Source of the DNA: Cinclus cinclus
Taxonomy: Eukaryota > Chordata > Aves > Passeriformes > Cinclidae
Assembly (NCBI RefSeq): GCF_963662255.1
Contig: NC_085059.1
Span: 5,117,234 to 5,181,233 of the forward strand
Direction of reading: 5' to 3'
Length of the DNA: 64,000 nt
How positions within the stretch are numbered: the first letter of the stretch is position 1; the number at the start of each line of letters is the position of its first letter. Below, in pieces: positions 1-11,617 of this stretch. The notes beneath the pieces were generated by a model, which saw only the letters and a list, made by a program, of their open reading frames with translations, had not been told where the DNA came from and made no database searches. The position numbers and the translations under genes are program-made.

Positions 1-682
1 TCCGAGCCGTGCCCGTCCGTGCCGGATCGCCGCCGTCACTCGCCCTCAGCACCAGCTCGTGAAACGCCGCCTCCTCCCGGTCCAGCGCCTTCGCCAGCAC
101 CAGCTCGGGACGCTGATCGCCGCCGGGGCCCGCCTGCACGGCCAGCGAGAAGTGCTCGTCACCGCTCAGCTCGTAGCTCTGCAGGGAATTCCGGCCCAAA
201 TCTGGGTCGTGAGCTTCTGCCAGGGGAAACCGCGATCCTGGGGCTGTCATTTCGCTTATCTTCTCTTCTAGATCAATTTCATTAAAGCTGGGTGCGTTGT
301 CGTTAATGTCCGTGATTTCCACTTCGATTGGGTAAACCTGCATTTCCCCCTCCACTATCAGCTCGCAGCGCAGCACGCATTGCTGCAGCGACCGGCAAAG
401 CTGCTCTCTGTCGATCCTCTCCGCAGTCACTAAATGTCCCGTCTTCCCGTGCAGAGCGAAATACTGGGTACTACCTTTGTTCAGGATGCGCGTTCCGCGA
501 TTGCTGTGCTCCGGCAGCTGCAGCCCCAGGTCCTTGGCCACGTCGCCCACGAACGAGCCCTTGGGCATCTCCTCGGGCACCGAGTAGCGCAGCTGCCCCC
601 ACGCCGCCTCCCCCGCCGCCAGCAGGATCACCCAGAGCAGAGCTCGCTGCCGCCGGCCCCAGCGCCTCCCCGCCGAGAACAT
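1..682 (-). CDS. PCDHGA: PCDHGA-type protocadherin variable exon GA0, 5' part only (cut by window edge)
   Basis: This is the first 227 codons of a gamma-A protocadherin variable exon; the rest lies left of base 1. The ATG at 680-682 opens the MFSAGRRWGRRQR start shared by all GA exons here. A signal peptide (about residues 1-29) ends before QLRYSVPEE. EC1 (about 30-133) carries the CX5C loop typical of clustered protocadherins and ends with a DINDNAP calcium motif; most of EC2 follows. The EC1 segment LPEHSNRGTRILNKGSTQYF separates it from GA1, GA2 and GA3 but matches GA4 exactly. The whole interval equals 44185-44866, so it is the partner of GA4. The product would be a neuronal cell-surface adhesion protein. 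The numbered orthologue cannot be assigned. Confidence 0.93.
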   Translation of the reverse strand, partial: MFSAGRRWGRRQRALLWVILLAAGEAAWGQLRYSVPEEMPKGSFVGDVAKDLGLQLPEHSNRGTRILNKGSTQYFALHGKTGHLVTAERIDREQLCRSLQQCVLRCELIVEGEMQVYPIEVEITDINDNAPSFNEIDLEEKISEMTAPGSRFPLAEAHDPDLGRNSLQSYELSGDEHFSLAVQAGPGGDQRPELVLAKALDREEAAFHELVLRASDGGDPARTGTAR

Positions 683-922
683 CTCCGCCTCGGCGCCGTC
701 GGCGCTGCAAACACGTCGGCCGCTCCCCGCCGGTCACTCTGCCGCTCCCGCTCCTTCTCCGCTCACTTATTCCAACTCCTCCGCCTCTCCTCTGCACGGG
801 TCTGCTCCACGGGGACTATCGCAGAGCGCTCGGCCGCCGATCCAGGAATGCAGCGATCTAGGGATGGAGCGGGTCCGCAGCGGGCGGGGCTGCAGCGCTC
901 CGAGCTTCCTCTCGCTCCTCTC

Positions 923-938
923 GGTCTACAGCGGCGCC
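923..938 (-). promoter_or_regulatory. CGCT-box-like conserved sequence element of GA0 promoter (variant)
   Basis: On the transcribed strand the core reads GGCGCCGCTGTAGACC, about 240 bases upstream of the GA0 ATG. It lies in a 108-bp block (867-974) conserved before every GA exon. CGCT is kept, but base 927 differs from the other GA promoters, which read CTGTTGACC. Clustered Pcdh promoters carry such an element and CTCF is known to bind it; occupancy here is inferred. Confidence 0.6.
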
Positions 939-974
939 CGCAGCCTCCTCCCGGCACTGCAGCACCGAGCGCTG

Positions 975-2813
975 CTCGCCCTGCCTTGCACACAGGCAGC
1001 TCGCGGGATGGAGACATTCGCCGCAGACACCTCCTGCTTTTCTCCAGCCAAGCTCTTTTCTGCTCGAACATATAATGAGCGTGAGGAAACCAGAGGTATC
1101 TCGATAGCAGGGTGTTTAAGCTTTCGGATAAATATCATTTTCTACCGGCGATAAAGTAAAATATCCTGTCTGATCTAATTGTGTAGAAAAATCCTAGTCC
1201 TATTAGACTGAAAACACGAGTTTAAGCCATACTGCTTGTACTACTGATAGGACAACAGCAAAACTAAAGAGGCTCCGAAATACAGAGCAGTATGATCACA
1301 CACAAAACTCTGTCCACAGGCGTACCGGATATAGCAAGTTAATTAACCCAGTGACAGGATCTTTGCTTTATTTTTTTTCAGTTCATACAGAAAACGGTCT
1401 GAATTAATTTCTTCGCTGTGATCGACTAAGAAGAGGCACTTAAAAGCGGAAGAAGGCGGGGTCTAACAAAGCCCCTTATTTCTGCCGTGAAGTCTGATTG
1501 CTCAGGCTTCCGACAGGTGCTGTGGGACGTCTCTCGATAAGATATAAATGGGAAGAGAGGACAGGAGAAGAACCTCTGGATACTCAAAGATTATTATCTC
1601 CCACCCCCCGATTTCAGACTGTAGGTCCCTGGAGCACTTTTCGCTGACTGAACTACAACTAACCCGGAATCAGGAAGTATCTGCAGCGAACCTTACTAGA
1701 ATAATCTAAGTTAGTACACTCTTACATTTAGTAAGTCGTTCTGTAGCGAGAAGAAAGGGCTTTCATTTTCTCGAAACCCAGCGTGCAAGGATTTGAAGGT
1801 TGTTAGTAAAATATTAATCTAATTCTTGATTATTCCTGGTGGCAAGACGTATTTTCAAGAAAAATATTGCAGAATAGAAGAAGCGGTGCATTCCCTAATG
1901 GTGGGGACAATGGATAAATATACAAATGGACTTGATTCAAATACTTAAATCGTGATTATGGCAGATCACCTTGATATGTGATAGAAATTTTCTAGATCTC
2001 TCCTCTCTATATTTGAAAAAACAATGCAAAAATATTGAAAAAAATGGAGGACAATTTTAAAAAGGTACAAAATATTCTCTCTTTCTGTAAAAAGCATAGA
2101 GAAAGAAAACTAGGTCTATTTTTTTACACCTTGTACACTTTCACTTATAAATGAAAGAAAGATCAGGAACGTAAAGTAGATTGAAGTACCAAGCAGGACG
2201 GAAAAAGTGCAGTTAACAGCCGCTAAATGCTTCCACTACTGTTGCCATTCCTGCCATTTCTGGAGCAGAATTTCCCACAGAATAGAAGACATTCTCGTCA
2301 TTCATCACCGGTAGAGAGCCTGACACTCTCCATTCATGTAATCCGACTCTGAGGCTGTCTTTAAGAGTATAGTAGTGAGAAGGAAGAAATAACAATGGGG
2401 TTTATATCCTACCGTCCACAGGCATCCCTAAGCACATTATATCGAAAAAAAAAATATTAAGAAGGAAAAATCTCCAGCAACAAGTGTCAATCTTGTTTTC
2501 CCCAAATGCTCGAAAGAGATAAAGATCATCGCAATCAAAGGAGTAAAGATTAACATTCACGATTACTACTAATGCAAATTATTGCAACGTAAACATTCTA
2601 GAGAACAACTTTAATTCGAATATGAACTACTACCACCCACAAACAACACCTGCCACAATGAAATGCGAACTCTTAGAGGGAGGAGTGACCCAAATTTCAG
2701 GCAGAAACATAGCGGCTAACCTCACCCACACACTCCGGGGACAGTAGGATACAAAAAGGACTACGATTAGAAACGGCAAGAGGAGCACAGCAGGAGCATA
2801 CGGCTTTACAGAC
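975..2813. other. Spacer between GA0 promoter and GB1 splice donor
   Basis: This is AT-rich non-coding DNA with only short chance reading frames. It contains the intron start after the GB1 donor (2808-2813 on the plus strand). It is repeated almost exactly at 45159-46997. I see no gene, RNA gene or recognisable transposon in it. Confidence 0.6.
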
Positions 2814-5285
2814 CTGCGTTGCGTCGGGTTCCACAGGCACCTCGCCCTCGACGACGCTGCTGCTTACGCTCGGTTTCTCGCAGGACTCGCCGCCCAGAAG
2901 CTCCTCCGCTGACAGCACGGGCACCGGCGGCGGCGGCGGCGGGGGCCAAGAGGCCTCGGGCACGGCGCGGGCCGGCGCCGCCACGCACAGGTTGTAGGAG
3001 TAGGGCAAGGTGCCCTCGCAGAAGTCGGCCGGGAAGGCGGCGCCGGCCACCGAGAAGCGCTGCGCGCCCAGGCAGCGCAGCACGGCGGGCGGCCCGGCCC
3101 GGCGCAGCCGCGCCAGCACGGCCAGAGCCACGCTCAGCACCAAGAGCGCCGACAGCAGCGCCAGCGCCAGCACCAGGTAGAACTGCAGCTCGGCCGCCGC
3201 CGCCTCCTCGGCGCCCGCCGGCCGCTCGCTCAGCTCCGGCAGCGCCTCCTGCAAGCTCTCGGCCAGCACCACGTGCAGCGTGGCCGTGGCCGACAGCGGC
3301 GGCCGCCCGTGGTCCTTCACCACGGCCACCACACGCTGCTTGGCCGCGTCCCGCTCGGACACGGCCCGCGCCGTGCGCACCTCGCCGCTGTGCGGCCCCA
3401 CGCGGAACAGCGCCGGCTCCGACGCCTGCACCAGCTCGTACGACAGCCACGCGTTGCGCCCCGCGTCCGCGTCCACCGCCACCACCTTGGCCACCAGGTA
3501 GCCGGCCTCGGCCGAGCGCGGCACCACCTCGAACGCCGTCGGGGCGGCCGCCGCGGCCCCTCCCGCTGTCGCCGCCGGCCACAGCACCCGCGGCGCGTTG
3601 TCGTTGCGGTCCAGCACGAACACGCGCACCGTGGCCGTGGAGCTGCGCGCCGGCGCGCCGCCGTCCTGCGCCCGCACCGCCACCGCGAACTCGCGGCACT
3701 GCTCGTAGTCCAAGGAGCGCTGCGCGTACAGCGCGCCGCTCCGCGCCTCCACCGACACGAGCGGCGCCGCGCCCGCCGCGCCCGCGCTGCCGCCCGCCAG
3801 CCAGTAGCTCACGCGCCCGTTGGCGCCCGCGTCCGCGTCCCGCGCCTGCACGCGCAGCACCAGCGCGCCCGCCGCGTTGTTCTCCGCCACGTACGCGCTG
3901 TACGCCGCCTCCTCGAACACCGGCGCGTTGTCGTTCACGTCCGACACCTCCAGCGCCAGCTCCCTGCTGCTCCGCAGCGCCGGCCTGCCCCGGTCGCGGG
4001 CCACCACCGTCACGCGGTGCTCGGACGCCTGCTCGCGGTCCAGCGCGCTCGCCGTCACCACCTTGTACGAGCCGCCCGCCGACGCCACGATCGACAGCGG
4101 CGCCTCGCCCGACAGCTCGCACCACACCTGACCGTTCTCCCCCGAGTCCGGATTCTTCACATTCAGCAGAGCCACCACGGTGCCGACCGGCGCGTCCTCG
4201 GGCACGGGGCTCGACAGTGTCAGAATGGTGATTTCGGGCGCGTTGTCGTTCTCGTCCGTGATGTCGATCTGCACTTCGCAGTGATCAGTGAGCCCTCCGC
4301 CGTCTGTAGCCTCTAAGACAAAAACGTATTTATTTTCCTCCTCGAAATCGAGAGGACCCACTGTCTTGACCTCACCACTCTCGCTGTCGACGGCAAACAA
4401 CAAGCGGACTCCTTCTGGGACGTTGCCGAAGGAGTAGGAGACTCGCCCGTTGGTGCCCGCGTCCGCATCTGTGGCACGAACCCGCAGCACCAGCGACCCC
4501 GCCGGCAGATTCTCTGCAACTCGCGCCTCGTAGACACTTTTGCTGAACACGGGTGGGTTGTCATTTGCGTCCGTCACGTTTATGCGAACCTGGACTGTCC
4601 CGGACCTCGCTGGTTCCCCGCCGTCCACGGCTGTCAGCACCAACTCAAAGGAGCTCTGCTTCTCTCGGTCCAATCCTCTCTCTAGCACTAATTCCGGCTG
4701 CTTCTTTCCACCCGGCTTTTCTCTCATGGACAGTGAAAATGAAGGGGTGCTGGTGAGCTGGTAAGTCAGGAGTGAGTTCTTTCCCACGTCTGCATCTCGT
4801 GCCATCTCCAAAGGAAAACGAGCACCAGGAGGGATTAATTCACCAATCTCGAGGTCCAGAACAGCCTTGCTGAAGACCGGAGAGTTATCATTCACATCCT
4901 CGATGGACACTTCGACGTGGAATATGTTCAGCGGGTTCTCCACCAGCGCCTCAAAGCTGACGGAGCAGGTCGCAGCTGCGCCGCACATCTCCTCCCGATC
5001 CAGCCGCTCATTCACGCACAGGTTCCCGTTCTCCTCATTCACCGTGAAGTATTTCAGCTGCTTCTTGCCGCCAGACGCCACCTGCAGCTTGCGCGCCGGC
5101 AGCTCGTCCGCGCTGAGCCCCAGGTCCCGCGCCAGCGGCCCCACGAGCGAGCCTCTGCCCAGCTCCTCGGGGATGGCGTAGCGGACCCGCTCGGCCGCCG
5201 CCCGCCACCACAGGCACAGCAGCACCGCGGCCGGCAGCGCTCGCCCGCCGCCCGTGCCGAGCCTCCGCCCGAGCCTCACCGCCAT
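2814..5285 (-). CDS. PCDHGB: PCDHGB-type protocadherin variable exon GB1
   Basis: This 824-codon gamma-B variable exon mediates homophilic neuronal recognition once spliced to the shared gamma constant exons. The ATG at 5283-5285 is chosen because it has a strong context (A at -3, G at +4) and directly precedes the signal peptide (1-31). The frame stays open further upstream only through a GTG. EC1 (32-138, CX5C loop at C101-C107), EC2 (139-247), EC3 (248-352), EC4 (353-457), EC5 and EC6 (to about 695) are followed by a membrane helix (702-725). The 99-residue tail includes GTLPYSYNLCVA, a gamma-B hallmark. The exon ends in CAG before a GTCTGT donor. EC4 has Asn379 where GB3 and GB5 have the first Asp of the DPDSG calcium motif. 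The ectodomain is otherwise almost identical to GB3 and GB5. Confidence 0.95.
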
Positions 5286-5581
5286 TCTCCGCCGCCACAG
5301 CTCGCCGCGCCGCTGCCTCCCGCCGCTGCCCCGCCGCTCCCTTCCGGCCGCTCTCGCCGCACACCGCACGGATCGCCGAAAGGCAGCGCGGCGAGGCCGC
5401 TCGGGCCGCACTCGGACGCCGCTGCTGCCCGCCTCTCTCCGCCTCTCTCCGCCGCTTTCCGCCGCCTCTTGCCGCTGCCGCCGGTGCCGCTGCCGCTGTG
5501 GCCGGCGCCGGGCGAGCGAGCAGCCTGCGGGGGCAGGACGCTGCGGCGGCGGCGGCGGCGGCTCCAGCGCCGCTCGGCGGC

Positions 5582-5597
5582 GGCCAACAGCGACACC
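5582..5597 (-). promoter_or_regulatory. CGCT-box-like conserved sequence element of GB1 promoter
   Basis: The transcribed strand reads GGTGTCGCTGTTGGCC about 300 bases upstream of the ATG. It lies in a GC-rich 5' flank (5286-5697) shared by GB1, GB3, GB4, GB5 and GB6. All similarity to the other GB flanks stops after the CTCTCTCC near 5697, so the proximal promoter is homogenised and the distal flank is not. Confidence 0.65.
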
Positions 5598-5697
5598 CGG
5601 AGGCGCCGCCGCGCCGCTGCAGCCGCCGGATGGCCGCGCTCAAGGGGGCCCGGCTTTGGGCGGGGCTCAGCGCCTGAGCCGGCTCTGGGCTCTCTCC

Positions 5698-8600
5698 TCG
5701 ACTGCAAACCGCGAGCGTACGAGCAGATATTTCATGCGACACCAGAATCGTTATTAAGTGAGATGTGCTTTTGTGTGAATTCAGCTCATCTCCTTCATTC
5801 CCACTCAATCCTAGGTCTTATGACTTTGTGGAAAAGCAATAAGATTGAAAGAGAGAAAAGACTTGACCATTCCAAAATCCTGATACCACTACAAGAGCCT
5901 GGGTTCTATGATATTATAGAAAGGAATATCTTTGGGGCCTTTCAGATCTCCACCACTCACGTTGAATTCAACTTCTCTTACAAAGGAATTTATCTGAAAA
6001 TCACATCAGCCTGAAGCAAAATTTAAAGCTTTATTCCAAGAGTGAATAAAGTTCTTGTTTCTTTCTGAATCATGTTATTTCCTTATTTTGTTTCTCCATA
6101 CTGGAGACCCTTACAGTGAAAAAGTCTAAAGCCATTTCTGAGTCTTTCATTGAATCAAATGAAGATATTTCACATTGGAATTATAAACCCTTCTATTCGA
6201 GCAACAAGCAACCCTTCTATTCGTTCATTATTGATGGATGACTGTCATTCACTTTCTGCAAAGGGATCACAGGGTAAAAAATGGCACAGGCCTAGACCCC
6301 AGAGATGAAATAAAACTATTTTCCAAACAAAACCCCTTTGGCACACCAATTTCCTGGATCAAAATCAGTCTCTCAGCCTACTCGAACGGCATTTGAAGTT
6401 TACGGACACACCCGATTTGGTCTGGGTATTTAGACAACACCCCTGAAACCACTACAATGTAAAATTTCATGTTTCTTGTTCTGTCTGCTCTAGTAGCTAC
6501 ACAACAAAGGAACCTGTCTTGTACAAAGTGCACACACCCAAGAAACACTCATTCCCTGGAACAATAAAAAAAAGCAAACTCCTTGCACCTAAAGGTGAGG
6601 TCTTCTTCTAATTTACAGGGCAAACAAAATGTTATACATCTCTTTACCCATTTCAAACCACAGCAGAGTAAAGTCCTACACTGGCCCTGTCTCTGGATAG
6701 ATAGAATTCTCTCTCATAACGCGCAACACAAAAGCAAATTTTGGAGACAGACACTATTAAAAGTCGTTCTCACAACTTCTCAAATTTCAAGGGTCACAAC
6801 GCGAATGCATGCACAACAACATTTCTGCTCATCACAATTATTTCAACTATTCTAAAATTTTGTAAAGGCTAAAGACAACAGTATCTCAATTTGTGGTCCA
6901 GTCACCAAAGTATTACTCAAAGGTAACGTCATCTTTCTCCAGGACATGAGTTCTTTGGAGAGTCTGTGACTCTCCTATTCAATGCAAGGTTTCCATCTCT
7001 ACCGAAGAATTACCATTCACGGAAAACATAATCAATCAGAAAACCAAAATGGTGAAAACACAAACTCATCCTTTGAGTCTAAACGACGGAATATCAAAAA
7101 ATGAACACACCTTTAGACAATTCTAAGAAGGTCAGGAATAAACACAGGCGATAAACACAACACATGGCTTATCTCCAAAACTACCTTCTCACAAACACGC
7201 CTCTCCTTAATTCCTTCTTTTGATGGAAAGGCATCACCAAAAGAAAGGTTCCTCACACAGCTTCCAATTCCCGTGGACAATATTTCACTTCTCAACCTGA
7301 GTATGTGACAGGCATGAGAATTCCTTCCAGTGACACTTTAAAAACCACTGCTATTAGAAGGACCGAGGCAAAATGTTAACATCTGCAGAAAGGAGGAGAT
7401 CCACACTCTTGAAGATGAAGGCACTAAGGTTAGGCACAGGGTTCAGGTACTTAGCAGGTGATGAATACAGAGTTGGATCCACCCACAATCCCCTTATCCT
7501 CTTGCCAAAACAACTGCGTTTAACCAATCACTAAAATACCACAGCAACCTGAAAACACACGGGAGGAATCTCCAAGGGCTCCCCACACAAATCAAGTAAG
7601 ATCACTTCGGGCAAACTTATCATGGTAGAAGACAATCACATTGCATAGAACAGGGCTAAACACTGAACATGGAAAAGAACCAATCATGTCTCTCCTGTTT
7701 CAGCAGACCTCCACACTCAGGCCACGGGACTCTTGTGTCCAGCCCTGCAGAATTCCACGGCATCTCTGACCCCTCATAATCTGCAAGAACATGTATTAAA
7801 ACACCAGATAAAACATCATTCCCATCCACCTCTGTCAGCCCATGTACGTTGACCAGGAATGGGAGTTGGATTCCTCTGCAAGGTTCAACAGCCTGACATT
7901 TCAGATTATCCCAACAGTTGTAAGTGCAAGAGAAGGGTATCTAGGAAGCAAAGGCCCACAGAACACTCTGACAGCTCTTAGCAGTGGCCACGCCCACAGG
8001 CTATTAATATAAGTTCTTTGTTCAGTAAAAGAGGTGATACATGAGGAACCACAACTGCAGCAGCCGTGAAACAGCGAGGAAAAAAATAATTTCTACAGCA
8101 TGTTTATACCTTTATGATTTTGCGAAAAGGCCCCGCAACTTATAGTCTTCCCAGTATCTGCCCTATATCTAAACAGATTTTTACAAGCTACCCAAACTTT
8201 ACGCAACCGGAAAGCTCCATCTGCAGTCAGTCCCCAGCGAATGAAAAGCAGTACACACAGCCTCTCACTACCTGAGAACGATCACTGATACCCAAAGGAA
8301 ATGAGCGCTCCTAACTAAATTAAAATACTCCCAAGTGCGTAAGTGATACACCTCTCTAAAAAGGACCCAGTCATCGCATAAAAGGCTCATGCTGGCTCAG
8401 AACATGGCTAACTGGGAAAGTACATTGTTCTAAAACTTTAAATTTTAAAGCGATGTTACACACGGGGCCACTAAGTGAAGCTTCAGAAGAAATTCAAGCT
8501 GCTCATGCACATGTGCTGCCAGGGAACAGCGGACCCTGCCAAAAAAATCAATTCCATTCGAGTAAAACACAACACATCCATTGAGAACATGAAATGCTGA

Positions 8601-8888
8601 CAGGAATTTCACTTCCCACGGGACAGAAAAGAGGAACGAAAAATGATTTGATAAAAAGAAAGAACCAACCGCCAGCCAAGAGCAGCCTCACTTCTCCTAC
8701 CGTGCCGGTCAAATTTAAGGCAGAACACTGACTCACAGCAAGAAGCACCAGAACACAGCTGGGAGATAAACGGGTCATTGGTATTCGTCTCTACAAATCT
8801 TCCTACTCCATACACGGATCACGGGAAGAAATGAGAGGGGAGCACTACAGGGAAGCGCCGCACAAAGAATTTGGTCCCAGAAACTCAC
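5698..8888. other. Spacer upstream of GB1, up to GA1 splice donor
   Basis: This is AT-rich DNA without a supported gene. It contains a diverged copy of an element found in other GA-to-GB spacers (about 6640-6860). It also holds stretches near 7420-7500 and 7560-7800 that resemble 63600-63690 and 40200-40450 respectively. The GA1 donor (GTGAGT on the minus strand, 8883-8888) closes it. Unlike most spacers it has no near-identical partner in the window. Confidence 0.55.
6640..6860. repeat. Diverged paralogous spacer element, copy in the GB1-GA1 spacer
   Basis: It shares the order of short blocks (a CACAGCAG-like start, CCTGTCTCTG, a CACAACTTCTC-like stretch, TCTGCTCATCA) with 26185-26400, 39110-39345, 40890-41010 and 62885-63090. 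I read this as remnants of old tandem duplication of GA-GB units. It could also be an old dispersed repeat; function is unknown. Confidence 0.5.
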
Positions 8889-11351
8889 CGAGGGAGCGGC
8901 GGGATCGACGGGAAGGGCGGCGGCAGGGTCCTCGTCCCCGAGCAGCGGCGCGGGCTCGTCGGGCAGCGGGCGGGCCGGGAGGGTGTCGCAGCAGGCGGCG
9001 GCGGCCGAGAAGCGCAGCCGGCTCTCGCGCGAGTCGGCCGTGAGCGACACCTCGTGCGAGTAGGACTGCAGGAAGGCGCGCACGCCGTCGATGCCCACGA
9101 AGTGCGAGACGGGCACGCCGCGCAAGGAGGCGCCGCTGTCGGGCGGCAGCAGCTGCTGGCGGCGCCAGCGGCGCAGGCGCAGCGCCAGCAGCAGCAGCAG
9201 GAAGGCGAGGAAGAGGCAGGACACGGCGGCCACGGCCAGCACGAGCCAGCGCGTCAGGCTGCCGGCCGGCTCGCCCGGCGCCGCCGCCTCGTCGGCCGCG
9301 CCGCCCAGCTCGGCCAGCAGCTCGGCCACGCTCTCGGCCAGCACCACGCTCAGCGTGGCCGTGGCCGACAGCGCCGGCCGCCCGTGGTCCTTCACCAGCA
9401 CCACCAGGCTGTGGCGCGCCGCGTCGCGGGCCAGCGGCGAGCGCGCCGTGCGCACCTCGCCGCTGTGCGGCCCCACGCGGAACAGCCCCGGCTCCGTGGC
9501 CTTGGCCAGCTCGTACGACAGCCACGCGTTCTGACCCGCGTCCGCGTCCACCGCCACCACCTTGGCCACCAGCGCGCCGGCCGGCGACGAGCGCGGCGCC
9601 AGCTCCACGACCGACCGCGCCGCGCCCGAGCCCCGCGGCGCCGCCGCGGCCGGCGGCGGGTACAGCACCTGCGGCGCGTTGTCGTTCTCGTCCGCGATCA
9701 GCAGCAGCACCGACACGTTGCCGCTCAGCGCCGGCGCGCCGCCGTCCTCCGCGCGCACCCACAGCCGCAGCTCGCGCACCTGCTCGTAGTCCAAGGAGCG
9801 CAGCGCGTACAGCGCGCCCGTCTCCGCCTGCACCGACACGTACGACGACAGCGGCGCGCCCCGCACCCGCCCCTCCGACAGCCGGTAGCGCACGCGCGCG
9901 TTCTGCCCCCAGTCCGCGTCCGTCGCGCGCACCGTCAGCACCAGCGCGCCCGCCGCGTTGTTCTCCGCCAGCCGCGCGCTGTAGCGCTCCTCCGCGAACA
10001 CCGGCGCGTTGTCGTTCACGTCCAGCACCCGCAGCGCCAGCACCGCGCTGCTCTGCAGCGACGGCGACCCGCCGTCGGCCGCCCGCACCGTCACGTTGTA
10101 CTCCGACACCTGCTCCCGGTCCAGCTCGCCCGCTGTCACCACGCTGTAGTAGCCGCCGTGGGAGCTCTGCAGTCGGAACGGGACATCCCCTTCGAGCGAG
10201 CAGCGCACCTCGCCGTTGGCTCCCGAGTCTCGATCATGTACGTGCAGCAGAGCCACCACTGTTCCCGATGGTGCGTCCTCGGAAATCTCACTCAGCTCTG
10301 ACCGCACGGAAATCACCGGCGCGTTATCATTTATGTCTGAGACGCTGATCCCAACTTTGGCAGTGTCAGAAAAGCCGCCGCCATCTTGTGCCTTCACCTG
10401 CAGTTCATAAGCATTGCCTTCCTCGAAGTCCAGGCCCCGCAACAGCGTGATCGCTCCAGTCTCAGAGTCCAGGTGGAAAATCTTCGATGCTTTCTCTGTG
10501 ATTTTCTTAAACGAGTATTTCACCTGCCCGTTCAGACCTTCGTCGGCATCCGTGGCCGTAACGGTGACGAGGACAGAGCCCACGGGCACGTCCTCGGGCA
10601 CACGCACCGTGTACTCCGCCTGGCTGAACACCGGCGCGTTGTCGTTCGCATCCAGCACTGTAACACGGATCCGAGCCGTGCCCGTCCGTGCCGGATCGCC
10701 GCCGTCACTCGCCCTCAGCACCAGCTCGTGAAACGCCGCCTCCTCCCGGTCCAGCGCCTTCGCCAGCACCAGCTCGGGACGCTGATCGCCGCCGGGGCCC
10801 GCCTGCACGGCCAGCGAGAAGTGCTCGTCACCGCTCAGCTCGTAGCTCTGCAGGGAATTCCTGCCTGAGTCCGGATCATGAGCCTCGGGTAAGGGAAATC
10901 GCGACCCAGGGGCTGTTCCCTCGATCACTCTCTGTTCCAAATCAATTTCCTTGAAGTTGGGAGTGTTGTCGTTAATATCCGTGATTTCCACTTTGATTTC
11001 ATAGAACTTCATTTCCCCCTCCACTATCAGCTCACAGCGCAGCACGCATTGCTGCAAATCCTCGCACAGCTGCTCTCTGTCGATCCTCTCCGCAGTCACT
11101 AAATGTCCCGTCTTCCCATGCAAGACGAAATACTGAGTACTACCTTGTGAGACAACACGGACGCCTCGATCTCGGAGGTCCGGCAGCTGTAGCCCCAGGT
11201 CCTTGGCCACGTCGCCCACGAACGAGCCCTTGGGCATCTCCTCGGGCACCGAGTAGCGCAGCTGCCCCCACGCCGCCTCCCCCGCCGCCAGCAGGATCAC
11301 CCAGAGCAGAGCTCGCTGCCGCCGGCCCCAGCGCCTCCCCGCCGAGAACAT
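8889..11351 (-). CDS. PCDHGA: PCDHGA-type protocadherin variable exon GA1
   Basis: This is a complete 821-codon gamma-A exon. The ATG at 11349-11351 is chosen because MFSAGRRWGRRQR is common to all GA exons here; an ATG ten codons upstream (11379-11381) is possible but not conserved. It encodes a signal peptide (1-29), EC1 (30-133, CX5C at C96-C102), EC2 (134-242), EC3 (243-346), EC4 (347-452), EC5 (453-562), EC6 (563-690), a membrane helix (702-724) and a 97-residue tail containing FLQSYSHEVSLTADSRES, a gamma-A signature. It ends in TCG before a GTGAGT donor, phase 0. Its private parts are in EC1 (LPDLRDRGVRVVSQGSTQYF), early EC2, EC3 and early EC4. It has no duplicate in the window, and the second large unit lacks it. 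Confidence 0.95.
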
Positions 11352-11565
11352 CTCCGCCGCCGGTAGCTCCTCACCGCCCATCACCGATGACCCTCACGCT
11401 TTCAGCTTCTGCCGCCCTTCTCTCCGCTTCTGGGCAGCTGAGTTCCCCGTCGCCGGTCCGATCGCAGAGCGCTCGGCCGCCGATCCAGGAATGCAGCGAT
11501 CTGGTGATGGAGCGGGTCCGCAGCGGGCGGGGCTGCAGCGCTCCGAGCTTCCTCTCGCTCCTCTC

Positions 11566-11581
11566 GGTCAACAGCGGCGCC
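11566..11581 (-). promoter_or_regulatory. CGCT-box-like conserved sequence element of GA1 promoter
   Basis: The transcribed strand reads GGCGCCGCTGTTGACC about 215 bases upstream of the ATG, inside the 108-bp GA promoter block (11510-11617). The core matches that of GA2, GA3, GA4 and GA5. Confidence 0.65.
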
Positions 11582-11617
11582 CGCAGCCTCCTCCCGGCAC
11601 TGCAGCACCGCGCGCTG

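Larger units (their letters stand above)
1..4153. repeat. Large duplicated block A, copy 1
   Basis: The block matches 44185-48337 base for base at a constant offset of 44,184, with only a few substitutions (for example at 927). It covers GA0, the GA0-GB1 spacer and the 3' part of GB1. Its true left end lies outside the window. The identity of the AT-rich spacer shows duplication or allelism rather than coding constraint. Confidence 0.93.

Noticed and set aside
2213..2395. 60-codon minus-strand frame downstream of GB1, copied at 46397-46579
   Set aside because: The duplicate exists only because the whole block is duplicated. I could not match the frame to a protocadherin tail or any other protein.
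2697..2813. Continuation of the GB1 frame to a stop at 2697 (and similar tails after the other exons)
   Set aside because: A phase-0 GT donor follows the last conserved codon in every exon and the sequence beyond it is unrelated between GB1, GB2, GB3 and GB4, as expected of introns.
3273..4316. Long open frames antisense to, or in another frame of, the PCDHG exons (for example 3273-4316 plus, 2806-4125 minus), repeated at every exon
   Set aside because: They recur only where the homogenised GC-rich exon recurs, are rich in Arg, Ala, Pro and Gly, and match the compositional shadow of the real frame. The cadherin frame has clear family motifs.
5286..5411. N-terminal extension of the GB exons upstream of MAVRLGRRLG
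   Set aside because: The extension begins at GTG, is basic and low-complexity, and precedes a complete signal peptide. The ATG at 5283-5285 has a strong start context.
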